Shown here piece after piece: positions 6,858-13,257 of a stretch of DNA of 17,991 nt (positions are counted from its first letter, which is position 1; each line of letters starts with the position of its first letter). Below the pieces are notes generated by a model that saw only the letters and a program-made list of their open reading frames with translations, was not told the DNA's origin and searched no databases. The stretch covers positions 1 to 17,991 of the forward strand of contig JBJHCH010000080.1 of assembly GCA_050485905.1 (NCBI GenBank), written 5' to 3'. The stretch comes from JAWLCA01 sp050485905. Its GTDB lineage: Bacteria > Pseudomonadota > Alphaproteobacteria > Rhodobacterales > Rhodobacteraceae. A program made the position numbers and the translations under genes.

Positions 6858-6875
6858 TTCGTATAGCGAAACAAA
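6858..6875 (+). repeat. Operator-like repeat, copy 2
   Basis: The 18-mer begins TTCGTATAGCGAA. Its left part is a dyad, TTTCG-TATAG-CGAAA (6857-6871), as expected for a dimeric MarR-type regulator. It overlaps the predicted ectA -10 element and transcription start, a classic repressor position. Confidence 0.5.
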
Positions 6876-6889
6876 GTCGAGGGCAGACG

Positions 6890-7420
6890 ATGGCACAGAC
6901 AATCCACTCCAGGGCGATGCAGAACATCAAGCTTCGCAAACCCGTAGCCGAGGACGGCGCGGCCGTCTGGGAGCTGATCCGTGCCTGCCGCCCGCTCGAC
7001 GAGAACTCGATGTATTGCAACATGCTGCAATGCGACCACTTCCGCGACACCTGCGTGATCGCGGAAAGCGGCGGCCGCGTCGTCGGCTGGATCTCGGCCT
7101 ATCTGACGCCCGGCGACGACAGCACGCTCTTCGTCTGGCAGGTCGCCGTGTCCAATCACGCGCGCGGCGCGGGCCTTGCCGGGCGGATGCTGCAGGCGAT
7201 CCTGTCGCGCGACATCTGCGCCGATGTGGCGCAGATCCAGACCACGATCACCAAGGACAACGCCGCCTCCTGGGCGCTGTTCACCAAATTCGCCGACCGT
7301 CAGGATGCCGACCTCGACAGCGCGCCGCATTTCACCCGCGACGACCATTTCCAGGGCGCCCACGCGACCGAACATATGGTCACGATCGCCCTGCCAGAGC
7401 CGCTGCGCAAGGCCGCCTGA
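6890..7420 (+). CDS. ectA: L-2,4-diaminobutyrate N-acetyltransferase EctA
   Basis: EctA acetylates L-2,4-diaminobutyrate with acetyl-CoA to give N-gamma-acetyl-diaminobutyrate, the substrate of EctC. The 176-residue GNAT-fold protein shows the EctA hallmark LDENSMYCNMLQCDHF (36-51) and the acetyl-CoA-binding segment QVAVSNHARGAGLAGRML (84-101). The C-terminal EHMVTIAL strand is also typical. ATG 6890 has GAGGG six bases upstream. It is the first gene of the ectABC-ask operon, and ectB follows after 31 bp. Confidence 0.96.
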   Translation: MAQTIHSRAMQNIKLRKPVAEDGAAVWELIRACRPLDENSMYCNMLQCDHFRDTCVIAESGGRVVGWISAYLTPGDDSTLFVWQVAVSNHARGAGLAGRMLQAILSRDICADVAQIQTTITKDNAASWALFTKFADRQDADLDSAPHFTRDDHFQGAHATEHMVTIALPEPLRKAA

Positions 7421-7451
7421 CCCCCCCTGCCCCCTACATCGGAGAAACGCC

Positions 7452-8741
7452 ATGACGGTTGCATCAACCGAACCCGAAATCTTTGCCCGCCGCGAATCCA
7501 CCGTCCGCAGCTACTGCCGGTCGTTCGACACGGTCTTCACCCGCGCCAGCGGCAGCACGCTGACCGACGCGCAGGGTCGCGACTATATCGACTTCCTCGC
7601 CGGGTGTTCCTCGCTGAACTACGGCCATAACGATGCGGACATGAAGGCGGCACTGGTCGACCACATCATGGGCGACGGCATCGCCCATGCGCTGGACATG
7701 TATACCGAGCAGAAACAGGCGTTCCTTGAAGCCTTCGAGCGCCTGATCCTCGCCCCGCGCGGCATGGACCACCGGGTGATGATGACCGGCCCCACCGGCA
7801 CCAACGCGGTAGAGGCCGCGCTGAAGCTCGCCCGCAAGGTCACGGGGCGCAAGAACGTCATCGCCTTCACCAACGGCTTTCACGGCATGACGCTCGGCGC
7901 GCTGGCCGCGACCGCGAATTCCGGCAAGCGCGCGGGCTCGGGCGACGTGTCGCTCAACGACATGGCCCGCATGCCGTTCGAGGGCGCGTTGGGCGACGTC
8001 GATACGCTGGCGGTGATCGAGGCGATGCTCGACAACCCCTCCAGCGGCATCGACGCGCCCGCGGCCTTCCTCGTGGAACTGGTGCAGGGTGAGGGCGGGC
8101 TGAACGCCGCCAGCCCCGACTGGGTACGCGGCATCGCCCGGATCGCAAAGAAGCACGGCGCCAAGCTGATCGTCGATGACATCCAGGCCGGCATCGGCCG
8201 CGCCGGGACGTTCTTCAGCTTCGACGAGATGGGCGTGGAGCCCGACATGATCACGCTGGCAAAGTCGCTCTCGGGCTTCGGCCTGCCCTTCGCCGCCGTG
8301 CTGATCCGGCCCGAGGATGACATCTGGAAGCCGGCCGAACACAACGGCACCTTCCGCGGCAACACCCATGCCTTCGTCACCGCCCGCGTGGCGCTGGAGA
8401 AGTTCTGGTCCGACGACGCCTTCAAGAACGAAATCGCCGAAAAGGCCGCCATCGTGACAGACGGCCTGCAACGCATCGCCGACCGCATCCCCGGCGCCTA
8501 TCTCAAGGGGCGCGGCATGATGCAGGGGGTGGATGTCGGCTCCGGCGACCTCGCCGCCGCGATCTGCGCGCGGGCCTTCGAGAACGGCCTCGTGATCGAA
8601 ACCTCCGGTGCCCATGACGAGGTGGTCAAGGTGCTCGCCCCCCTGACCACGCCCGCCGAACAGTTGCGCGCGGGTCTTGCGATCCTCGATCAGGCCGCGC
8701 AGGACTGCATCGCGACCCCCACCAAGATGGCAGCGGAGTAA
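7452..8741 (+). CDS. ectB: Diaminobutyrate-2-oxoglutarate transaminase EctB
   Basis: EctB is a PLP-dependent class III aminotransferase that converts L-aspartate-4-semialdehyde, with glutamate as amino donor, to L-2,4-diaminobutyrate, the first committed ectoine step. The 429-residue product opens with the usual EPEIFARRESTVRSYCRSF. It contains GCSSLNYGHND, GPTGTNAVEAALKLARK, the cofactor aspartate in LIVDDIQAGIGR and the Schiff-base Lys271 in ITLAKSLSGFGLP. A GGAGA ribosome-binding site at 7441-7445 fixes the ATG at 7452. The frame stays open upstream within ectA, but that has no start signal. Confidence 0.97.
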   Translation: MTVASTEPEIFARRESTVRSYCRSFDTVFTRASGSTLTDAQGRDYIDFLAGCSSLNYGHNDADMKAALVDHIMGDGIAHALDMYTEQKQAFLEAFERLILAPRGMDHRVMMTGPTGTNAVEAALKLARKVTGRKNVIAFTNGFHGMTLGALAATANSGKRAGSGDVSLNDMARMPFEGALGDVDTLAVIEAMLDNPSSGIDAPAAFLVELVQGEGGLNAASPDWVRGIARIAKKHGAKLIVDDIQAGIGRAGTFFSFDEMGVEPDMITLAKSLSGFGLPFAAVLIRPEDDIWKPAEHNGTFRGNTHAFVTARVALEKFWSDDAFKNEIAEKAAIVTDGLQRIADRIPGAYLKGRGMMQGVDVGSGDLAAAICARAFENGLVIETSGAHDEVVKVLAPLTTPAEQLRAGLAILDQAAQDCIATPTKMAAE

Positions 8742-8746
8742 TCCCG

Positions 8747-9133
8747 ATGATCGTACGCGACTTTAACGACCTGAAGACCGGCCCCCGCGCGGTGTCCGAC
8801 GCCCGCTGGATCTCTGTCCGGATGCTCCTTGCCGACGACGGCATGGGCTTTTCCTTCCACATCACCACGCTGCAGGCCGGGTCGGAGCACACGTTCCACT
8901 ACAAGAACCACTTCGAGAGCGTCTACTGCATCTCGGGCACCGGCTCGATCACCGATCTGGCCACCGGCGAGACGCACGCGATCCGCCCCGGCGTGATGTA
9001 TGCGCTGGATCAGCACGACAAGCACACCGTCCGCGCCGAGACCGAACTGGTCATGGCCTGCTGCTTCAACCCGCCCGTGACGGGGACAGAGGTGCACCAG
9101 GCAGACGGCTCCTACGCCGCCGCCGGGGGCTGA
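8747..9133 (+). CDS. ectC: L-ectoine synthase EctC
   Basis: EctC cyclises N-gamma-acetyl-diaminobutyrate to ectoine with loss of water. It is a small cupin enzyme. The 128-residue product has the expected length and retains the residues reported as metal ligands in characterised EctC proteins: Glu57 (HFESVYCISG), Tyr85 (GVMYALDQHD) and His93 (DKHTVRAE). The GSEHTFHYKNHFE segment typical of the family is intact. It begins five bases after the ectB stop, with GGAG inside the end of ectB serving as ribosome-binding site, so translation is probably coupled. Confidence 0.97.
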   Translation: MIVRDFNDLKTGPRAVSDARWISVRMLLADDGMGFSFHITTLQAGSEHTFHYKNHFESVYCISGTGSITDLATGETHAIRPGVMYALDQHDKHTVRAETELVMACCFNPPVTGTEVHQADGSYAAAGG

Positions 9134-9135
9134 CC

Positions 9136-10590
9136 ATGACCGACAGCCGACCTGCCCCCCAGCTCGCCACCGGCCCCACGGTCGAAAAGATCGGCGGCAC
9201 CACCATGTCGCGCCTCAGCGAACTGGTGGACACGCTCTTCATCGGCGACCGCACCGGGGCCGACCTTTACGGCCGCATCTTCGTCGTCTCGGCCTTCGGC
9301 GGCATCACCAACCTGCTGCTGGAGAACAAGAAGACCGGCGAACCGGGCGTCTACGGCCTCTTTGCCAATGCCGAAAGCGACCGCGGCTGGTCCGAGGCGC
9401 TGAGCCGCGTCGCCGGCGCGATGACCGAGGCGCATACCGCCATCCTGACCGATCCCGGCGACCGCGGCTTTGCCGACGATTTCGTCCGCGACCGGGTAGA
9501 GGGCGCGCGCACCTGCCTGATCGACCTGCAGCGCCTCTGCTCCTATGGACATTTCCGGCTCTCGCAGCAGATGGCGGTGATCCGCGAACTGCTCTCGGGC
9601 CTGGGCGAGGCGCATTCCGCCTTCGTGGCCGCCCTGCTTCTGCGCCGCCACGGTCTCAACGCCCGCTTCGTGGACCTGTCGGGCTGGCGGGACGAGCGCG
9701 AATACACGCTGGAGGATCGCATCGCCGCCGGGCTGAAGGGCATCGACGTCACCACCGAAATGCCCATCGTCACCGGCTACGCGCAATGCACCGAGGGGCT
9801 GATGCGCGAATATGACCGCGGCTATTCCGAGGTGACTTTTTCGCGCCTCGCCGCCCATGTCGGCGCGCGAGAGGCGATCATCCACAAGGAGTTTCACCTG
9901 TCCTCGGCCGACCCCGCGCTGGTCGGCGCCGATGCGGTGCAGAAACTCGGCCGCACGAACTACGACGTGGCCGATCAGCTTTCGAACATGGGGATGGAGG
10001 CGATCCACCCCTCCGCCGCCAAGACCCTGCGGCAGGCGGGCGTTCCCCTGCGTGTCACCAACGCCTTCGAACCCCACGACCCCGGCACCCTGATCGACGA
10101 AGCCCCCGCCGACACGCCGGCAGCAGAGATCATCGCCGGCCTCGACATCTTCGCGCTGCAACTGTTCGAGCAGGACATGGTCGGCGTGAAGGGCTACGAC
10201 GCCGCGATCCTCGACGTGCTGACGCGCCACGACATCTACATCGTGTCGAAATCCTCGAACGCGAACACGATCACGCACTATGTCGACGCCTCGCTGAAAT
10301 CCATCCGCCGGGCCGAGCGTGACCTGAAGGACCGCTACCCCACCGCCGACCTGACGGTGCGCGCGCTGGCGGTCGTCTCGGTGATCGGGCGCGATCTGTC
10401 GGGCCTGCGCATCCTCTCGCGCGGCCTCGATGCGCTGGACGGTGCGGGGATCGAGGTGATCGCCGCCCAGCAGAACACCCGCCGCGTGGACGTGCAGTTC
10501 ATCGTCCCGCGCGACGCGCTGGAAGACGCGATCCGCGCCATCCACCCGGCGATCTTCGGCGCCAAGGCCCCCGCCGCCCGCGCGGCGTGA
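9136..10590 (+). CDS. ask: Ectoine-specific aspartate kinase (Ask_Ect)
   Basis: This enzyme phosphorylates aspartate to aspartyl-4-phosphate, the entry to aspartate semialdehyde and hence ectoine. The 484-residue protein has the aspartokinase start VEKIGGTTMSRL (Lys18) and VVSAFGGITNLLL. It also has the substrate segment IVTGYAQCTEGLMREYDRGYSE, and a C-terminal ACT-type regulatory region (DMVGVKGYDAAILDVLTRHDIYIV and LAVVSVIGRD). The KIGGT variant replaces KFGGT of general aspartokinases. Being third after ectB and two bases after ectC marks it as the specialised Ask_Ect, thought to escape the feedback inhibition of the housekeeping enzyme. Confidence 0.95.
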   Translation: MTDSRPAPQLATGPTVEKIGGTTMSRLSELVDTLFIGDRTGADLYGRIFVVSAFGGITNLLLENKKTGEPGVYGLFANAESDRGWSEALSRVAGAMTEAHTAILTDPGDRGFADDFVRDRVEGARTCLIDLQRLCSYGHFRLSQQMAVIRELLSGLGEAHSAFVAALLLRRHGLNARFVDLSGWRDEREYTLEDRIAAGLKGIDVTTEMPIVTGYAQCTEGLMREYDRGYSEVTFSRLAAHVGAREAIIHKEFHLSSADPALVGADAVQKLGRTNYDVADQLSNMGMEAIHPSAAKTLRQAGVPLRVTNAFEPHDPGTLIDEAPADTPAAEIIAGLDIFALQLFEQDMVGVKGYDAAILDVLTRHDIYIVSKSSNANTITHYVDASLKSIRRAERDLKDRYPTADLTVRALAVVSVIGRDLSGLRILSRGLDALDGAGIEVIAAQQNTRRVDVQFIVPRDALEDAIRAIHPAIFGAKAPAARAA

Positions 10591-10631
10591 CCGGGGGCCG
10601 TCGAACCGCTGTTTGCGGGGCCAGACCATCT

Positions 10632-10662
10632 GCCCGGCGTGACGGGAAAACGCACGCCGGGC
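10632..10662. terminator. Terminator-like hairpin after ask
   Basis: A perfect 10-bp stem GCCCGGCGTG (10632-10641) / CACGCCGGGC (10653-10662) with an 11-nt loop lies 42 bp after the ask stop. There is no T run on either side, so it may end the ect operon without a U tract or protect the mRNA 3' end. The rest of 10591-10749 shows nothing else recognisable. Confidence 0.5.
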
Positions 10663-10749
10663 CGTGATCCTCGATTGTTCGGAAACTGCGGCGGGGCGGC
10701 GCATCCATCGGGACGCGCCGTCCCCGCCGTGGGGTCAGCCCGTCAGGCG

Positions 10750-10827
10750 TCAAAGCACCCCGAACAGGTACAGCAGGATCACGATGGGCAGGGGAACACC
10801 AACCAGCCAGAGCAATGCACCACGCAT
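10750..10827 (-). CDS. 25-residue single-span membrane protein
   Basis: A short gene encodes MRGALLWLVGVP followed by LPIVILLYLFGVL. After a two-residue basic start, nearly the whole chain is hydrophobic, consistent with one membrane span containing two prolines. AAAGGA lies 8-9 bases before the ATG at 10827, and a GGAAC-N17-CGTT promoter-like sequence lies a short distance upstream, both supporting a real gene. I recall similar tiny WLxGxPxPIxxLLxLF proteins in proteobacteria, but their function is unknown to me. It is convergent with the ect operon and divergent from serS. Confidence 0.65.
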   Translation of the reverse strand: MRGALLWLVGVPLPIVILLYLFGVL

Positions 10828-10861
10828 GAGGGTATCCTTTCGTTGTTCACTGTCGCGCCTC

Positions 10862-10887
10862 AACGCCGCCCCCGCTCCGCCGGTTCC
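10862..10887 (-). promoter_or_regulatory. EcfG-type general-stress promoter candidate
   Basis: Read on the minus strand, GGAAC (10887-10883) is followed after 17 bases by CGTT (10865-10862). This matches the alphaproteobacterial EcfG/RpoE2 consensus GGAAC-N16/17-CGTT. Transcription would begin near 10855, giving a leader of about 28 nt to the 25-residue membrane protein. No EcfG, NepR or PhyR gene is in this window. Confidence 0.55.
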
Positions 10888-10895
10888 GTCCGGCA

Positions 10896-10935
10896 CGCCA
10901 TACCGTAAAAGGTATATACCCGATAAGGTATGGCG
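10896..10935. promoter_or_regulatory. Nested 40-bp dyad with four GGTAT half-sites
   Basis: Outer arms CGCCATACC (10896-10904) and GGTATGGCG (10927-10935) and an inner palindrome GGTATATACC (10911-10920) share exactly the same centre at 10915.5. The half-sites repeat every 16 bp. It lies immediately upstream of the EcfG-like -35 element of the small membrane protein gene, centred about 60 bp before the predicted start. It is a strong operator candidate for an unidentified dimeric or tetrameric regulator. Confidence 0.6.
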
Positions 10936-11018
10936 CGTCGGCCCGCCGCCACCCCGGCCGCACCGCAAGCCCCTGATCGCGCGGGCCTTCGCCAGCCCGT
11001 GCCTGCGGGTGTGCACAT

Positions 11019-11067
11019 CAACGTATGCACGTGATATGCACGCGAAACATACGTGAATCATACGTTG
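11019..11067. promoter_or_regulatory. Symmetric, helically phased TATG/CATA array upstream of serS
   Basis: Two direct copies of TATGCACG (11024-11031 and 11035-11042) are followed by two direct copies of CATACGT (11048-11054 and 11059-11065). The core centres are spaced 11, 13 and 11 bp and are mirror-symmetric about 11043. The outermost arms, CAACGTATG and CATACGTTG, form a perfect 9-bp inverted repeat. It lies 64 bp before the serS start. A 10-bp palindrome CCCGATCGGG at 11089-11098 and a weak -10-like CATAGA at 11099-11104 follow. Confidence 0.55.
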
Positions 11068-11130
11068 GATTACGGTTCCCCCGCCCGCCCCGATCGGGCA
11101 TAGAACGCCCGAAACACGCAGGAAAACCCC

Positions 11131-12426
11131 ATGCACGACATCCGCGCGATCCGCGAGAACCCGGAAGCCTTCGACGCCGCCCTGGCCCGCCGGGGCGTCG
11201 ACCCTGCATCGGCGGCGATCCTTGCTGTCGATCAGGCAAGGCGCCTTGCAATTCACACAGCCGAGACCCTTAAGGCTGAAATTAATCTTCTTTCCAAAGC
11301 GATAGGCCGAGCCAAGGCGAATGGAGATGAGGAAGAGTTCGAGCTTCTTCGCTCGAATGTCGCCGAGAAGAAGGACCGGATGGCAGAGCTAGAGGCGCAG
11401 GCCCGCGACGAGGATCAGAGACTTTCTGATATTCTAGCTGCGCTGCCCAATATTCCGCTGCCAGCTCCCGAGGTGCCCGATGGCGCGGATGAGGGCGACA
11501 ACGTCGAAATCCGCCGCTGGGGCACCCCGCGCGACTTTGACTTCACGCCCGCGGAACATTTTGAAATCAAGGGCTTGTCCGGCGGACTTGATTTTTCCAC
11601 CGCCGCGAAACTCTCCGGCAGCCGTTTCGTCGTCCTGCGCGGCGCCGCCGCCCGCCTGCACCGCGCGCTGGCCCAGTTCATGCTGGATCTGCACACCACG
11701 GAACACGGCCTGACCGAAACCATCACCCCCGTCCTCGTCCGCGACGACGCGATGTTCGGCACCGGCCAGTTGCCGAAATTCGCCGAGGACAGCTACCAGA
11801 CCACCAACGGCTGGTGGCTGATCCCGACGTCGGAGGTGACGCTCACCAACACCGTCGCGGGCGAGATTATCGAGCAAAATCAACTGCCCATCCGCCTGAC
11901 CGCCCATACCCAGTGCTTCCGGTCCGAGGCCGGATCGGCCGGCAAGGACACCGCCGGGATGCTCCGCCAGCACCAGTTCGAGAAGGTGGAGATGGTCTCG
12001 ATCACCACGCCCGAGTCCAGCCTCGCCGAACACGAACGCATGACCCGCTGCGCCGAAACCGTGCTGGAACGGCTCGGCCTGCCCTATCGCACCGTCGTCC
12101 TTTGCACCGGCGACATGGGGTTCGGCGCGCAAAAGACCCATGACATCGAGGTCTGGCTGCCCGGGCAGGGAAAATACCGCGAAATCAGCAGCGTCTCCAC
12201 CTGCGGCGATTTTCAGGCCCGGCGCATGAACGCCCGCTACCGCCCCGCAGGCGGCAAGCCGGATTTCGTGCATACGCTGAACGGGTCGGGCCTTGCCGTG
12301 GGCCGCGCGCTGATCGCGGTGGTGGAAAACGGCCAGACGCCGGATGGCGGGGTGATCTTGCCCGAGGCGCTGCAGCCCTATCTTGGGGGCAAGACCCGCA
12401 TCACCGCGGAGGGCGCGCTTGAATAA
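11131..12426 (+). CDS. serS: Seryl-tRNA synthetase
   Basis: SerS charges tRNA-Ser (and tRNA-Sec where present) with serine. The 431-residue class II enzyme begins MHDIRAIRENPEAFDAALARRG, then has the long antiparallel coiled-coil arm that contacts the tRNA (about residues 30-112). The catalytic core follows with TSEVTLTN, motif 2 around R264 (CFRSEAG) and motif 3 GRALIAVVEN (391-400). Length is normal. AGGA seven bases before ATG 11131 supports the start. Codon use in residues ~31-110 is strikingly different from the rest of the gene. The downstream membrane gene overlaps its stop. Confidence 0.97.
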   Translation: MHDIRAIRENPEAFDAALARRGVDPASAAILAVDQARRLAIHTAETLKAEINLLSKAIGRAKANGDEEEFELLRSNVAEKKDRMAELEAQARDEDQRLSDILAALPNIPLPAPEVPDGADEGDNVEIRRWGTPRDFDFTPAEHFEIKGLSGGLDFSTAAKLSGSRFVVLRGAAARLHRALAQFMLDLHTTEHGLTETITPVLVRDDAMFGTGQLPKFAEDSYQTTNGWWLIPTSEVTLTNTVAGEIIEQNQLPIRLTAHTQCFRSEAGSAGKDTAGMLRQHQFEKVEMVSITTPESSLAEHERMTRCAETVLERLGLPYRTVVLCTGDMGFGAQKTHDIEVWLPGQGKYREISSVSTCGDFQARRMNARYRPAGGKPDFVHTLNGSGLAVGRALIAVVENGQTPDGGVILPEALQPYLGGKTRITAEGALE

Positions 12427-13171
12427 CCCGTCCGACACCGAGATCCTGACCCGCCGGCCCGGCGACCGGCGGATGAAGGCGATTCTGGTGCTGGTCGCCA
12501 CGCTGTCCTTCGTCGCCTCGCCCTATGTGACCGACGGGTTTTCCGGCTTCGACCCGGATCTGTTCCCGATCCCGCAGGACCGCCCGCCAACCCAGCCCGC
12601 AGGCTATGCCTTCGCGATCTGGGGGCTGATCTATCTGTGGCTGATCGTCCACGCCGCTTTCGGCCTGTTCCGCCGCGCCGAGGATGCAGACTGGGACGCG
12701 CCGCGCTGGCCGCTGCTGGTCAGCCTCGGCCTCGGCACAAGCTGGATCGCGGTCGCCAATACCTCGGCCGTCTGGGCGACGGTCATCATCTGGGCGATGC
12801 TGGCCGGGGCGATACTGGCGCTCTTCGCCGCACCGCGGGTGGACCGCTGGCTGATGCAGGCGCCTCTAGCGATCTATGCCGGCTGGCTTACGGCGGCAAG
12901 CTGCGTGTCGGTCGGGCTGATGCTGGGCGGTTATGGCGTGATGTCGGAACCGGCGGCCGCCGTCGCAGCACTTGCGCTGGCGGTGCTGATCGCGGGCACG
13001 GTGCAACTCGCGCTGCCGCACGCGCCGGAATACGGCGCGGCGGTGGTCTGGGCGCTGGTCGCGGTGGTGGTGGCGAACCTGGCCTCGGCCCCGGTTCTGG
13101 CCAGTCTGGCGGGTGTCGGCGCCGCCCTGATGGGCGGCGCGATCCTGCGCGGGTGGCTGGGAAACGGTTGA
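12419..13171 (+). CDS. TspO/MBR-like (tryptophan-rich sensory) membrane protein
   Basis: This is a polytopic inner-membrane protein of about 250 residues with seven or so hydrophobic segments. The segment PAGYAFAIWGLIYLWLIVHA matches the PxxxFxIWxxIY signature of the longer TspO/MBR-related proteins, and Trp residues are frequent. TspO proteins bind tetrapyrroles and modulate pigment or stress responses, but the ligand of this long form is not known to me. The TTG at 12419 is chosen because GGAGGG (12408-12413) lies five bases upstream, giving an 8-base overlap with serS and likely coupled translation. ATG 12473 lacks a good ribosome-binding site. Confidence 0.75.
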   Translation: MNNPSDTEILTRRPGDRRMKAILVLVATLSFVASPYVTDGFSGFDPDLFPIPQDRPPTQPAGYAFAIWGLIYLWLIVHAAFGLFRRAEDADWDAPRWPLLVSLGLGTSWIAVANTSAVWATVIIWAMLAGAILALFAAPRVDRWLMQAPLAIYAGWLTAASCVSVGLMLGGYGVMSEPAAAVAALALAVLIAGTVQLALPHAPEYGAAVVWALVAVVVANLASAPVLASLAGVGAALMGGAILRGWLGNG

Positions 13172-13198
13172 TTTCCGGTTAACAGAAAATCGGAAATC
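13170..13198 (+). terminator. Probable terminator of the serS-TspO-like pair
   Basis: A perfect 8-bp stem GATTTCCG (13170-13177) / CGGAAATC (13191-13198) with a 13-nt loop begins at the stop codon of the membrane gene. The T-containing GTTCCTTTTC follows. The stem is AT-rich, so it is moderate as an intrinsic terminator. Confidence 0.45.
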
Positions 13199-13222
13199 GT
13201 TCCTTTTCAGTCACTTGTGATT

Positions 13223-13251
13223 CTGCTCACGCGTGAGCAGACCGTGAGCAG
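13223..13251. repeat. 18-bp perfect palindrome plus third half-site
   Basis: CTGCTCACG/CGTGAGCAG forms a perfect 18-bp palindrome at 13223-13240, and the half-site GTGAGCAG recurs at 13244-13251, 11 bp after the first. A smaller dyad TCAC-TT-GTGA lies at 13211-13220. It sits between two convergent genes, ending seven bases before the M20 gene's stop codon. Confidence 0.5.
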
Positions 13252-13257
13252 CCCCGC

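Larger units (their letters stand above)
6676..6889. promoter_or_regulatory. ectR-ectA divergent control region
   Basis: The part from about 6755 to 6880 is conspicuously AT-rich for this genome. It contains two near-identical 18-bp direct repeats (6760-6777 and 6858-6875), a 14-bp dyad GTTGA-CTTA-TCAAC (6831-6844), and promoter-like elements in both directions. For ectA there is TTGACT (6832-6837) with TATTTC (6855-6860), and also an extended -10 TGCTAATAT (6812-6820). For ectR on the minus strand there is TTGATA (6843-6838) with AATATT (6821-6816). The overlap suggests mutual or autoregulated control. Confidence 0.6.

Noticed and set aside
9112..10704. 530-codon open frame antisense to ask
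   Set aside because: It fully covers a well-supported aspartokinase; the composition (Gly, Arg, Ala, His-rich) is typical of an antisense shadow.
11019..11067. CRISPR array
   Set aside because: The repeats are 7-9 bp with spacers of a few bases and mirror symmetry, unlike CRISPR repeats; no cas genes are present.
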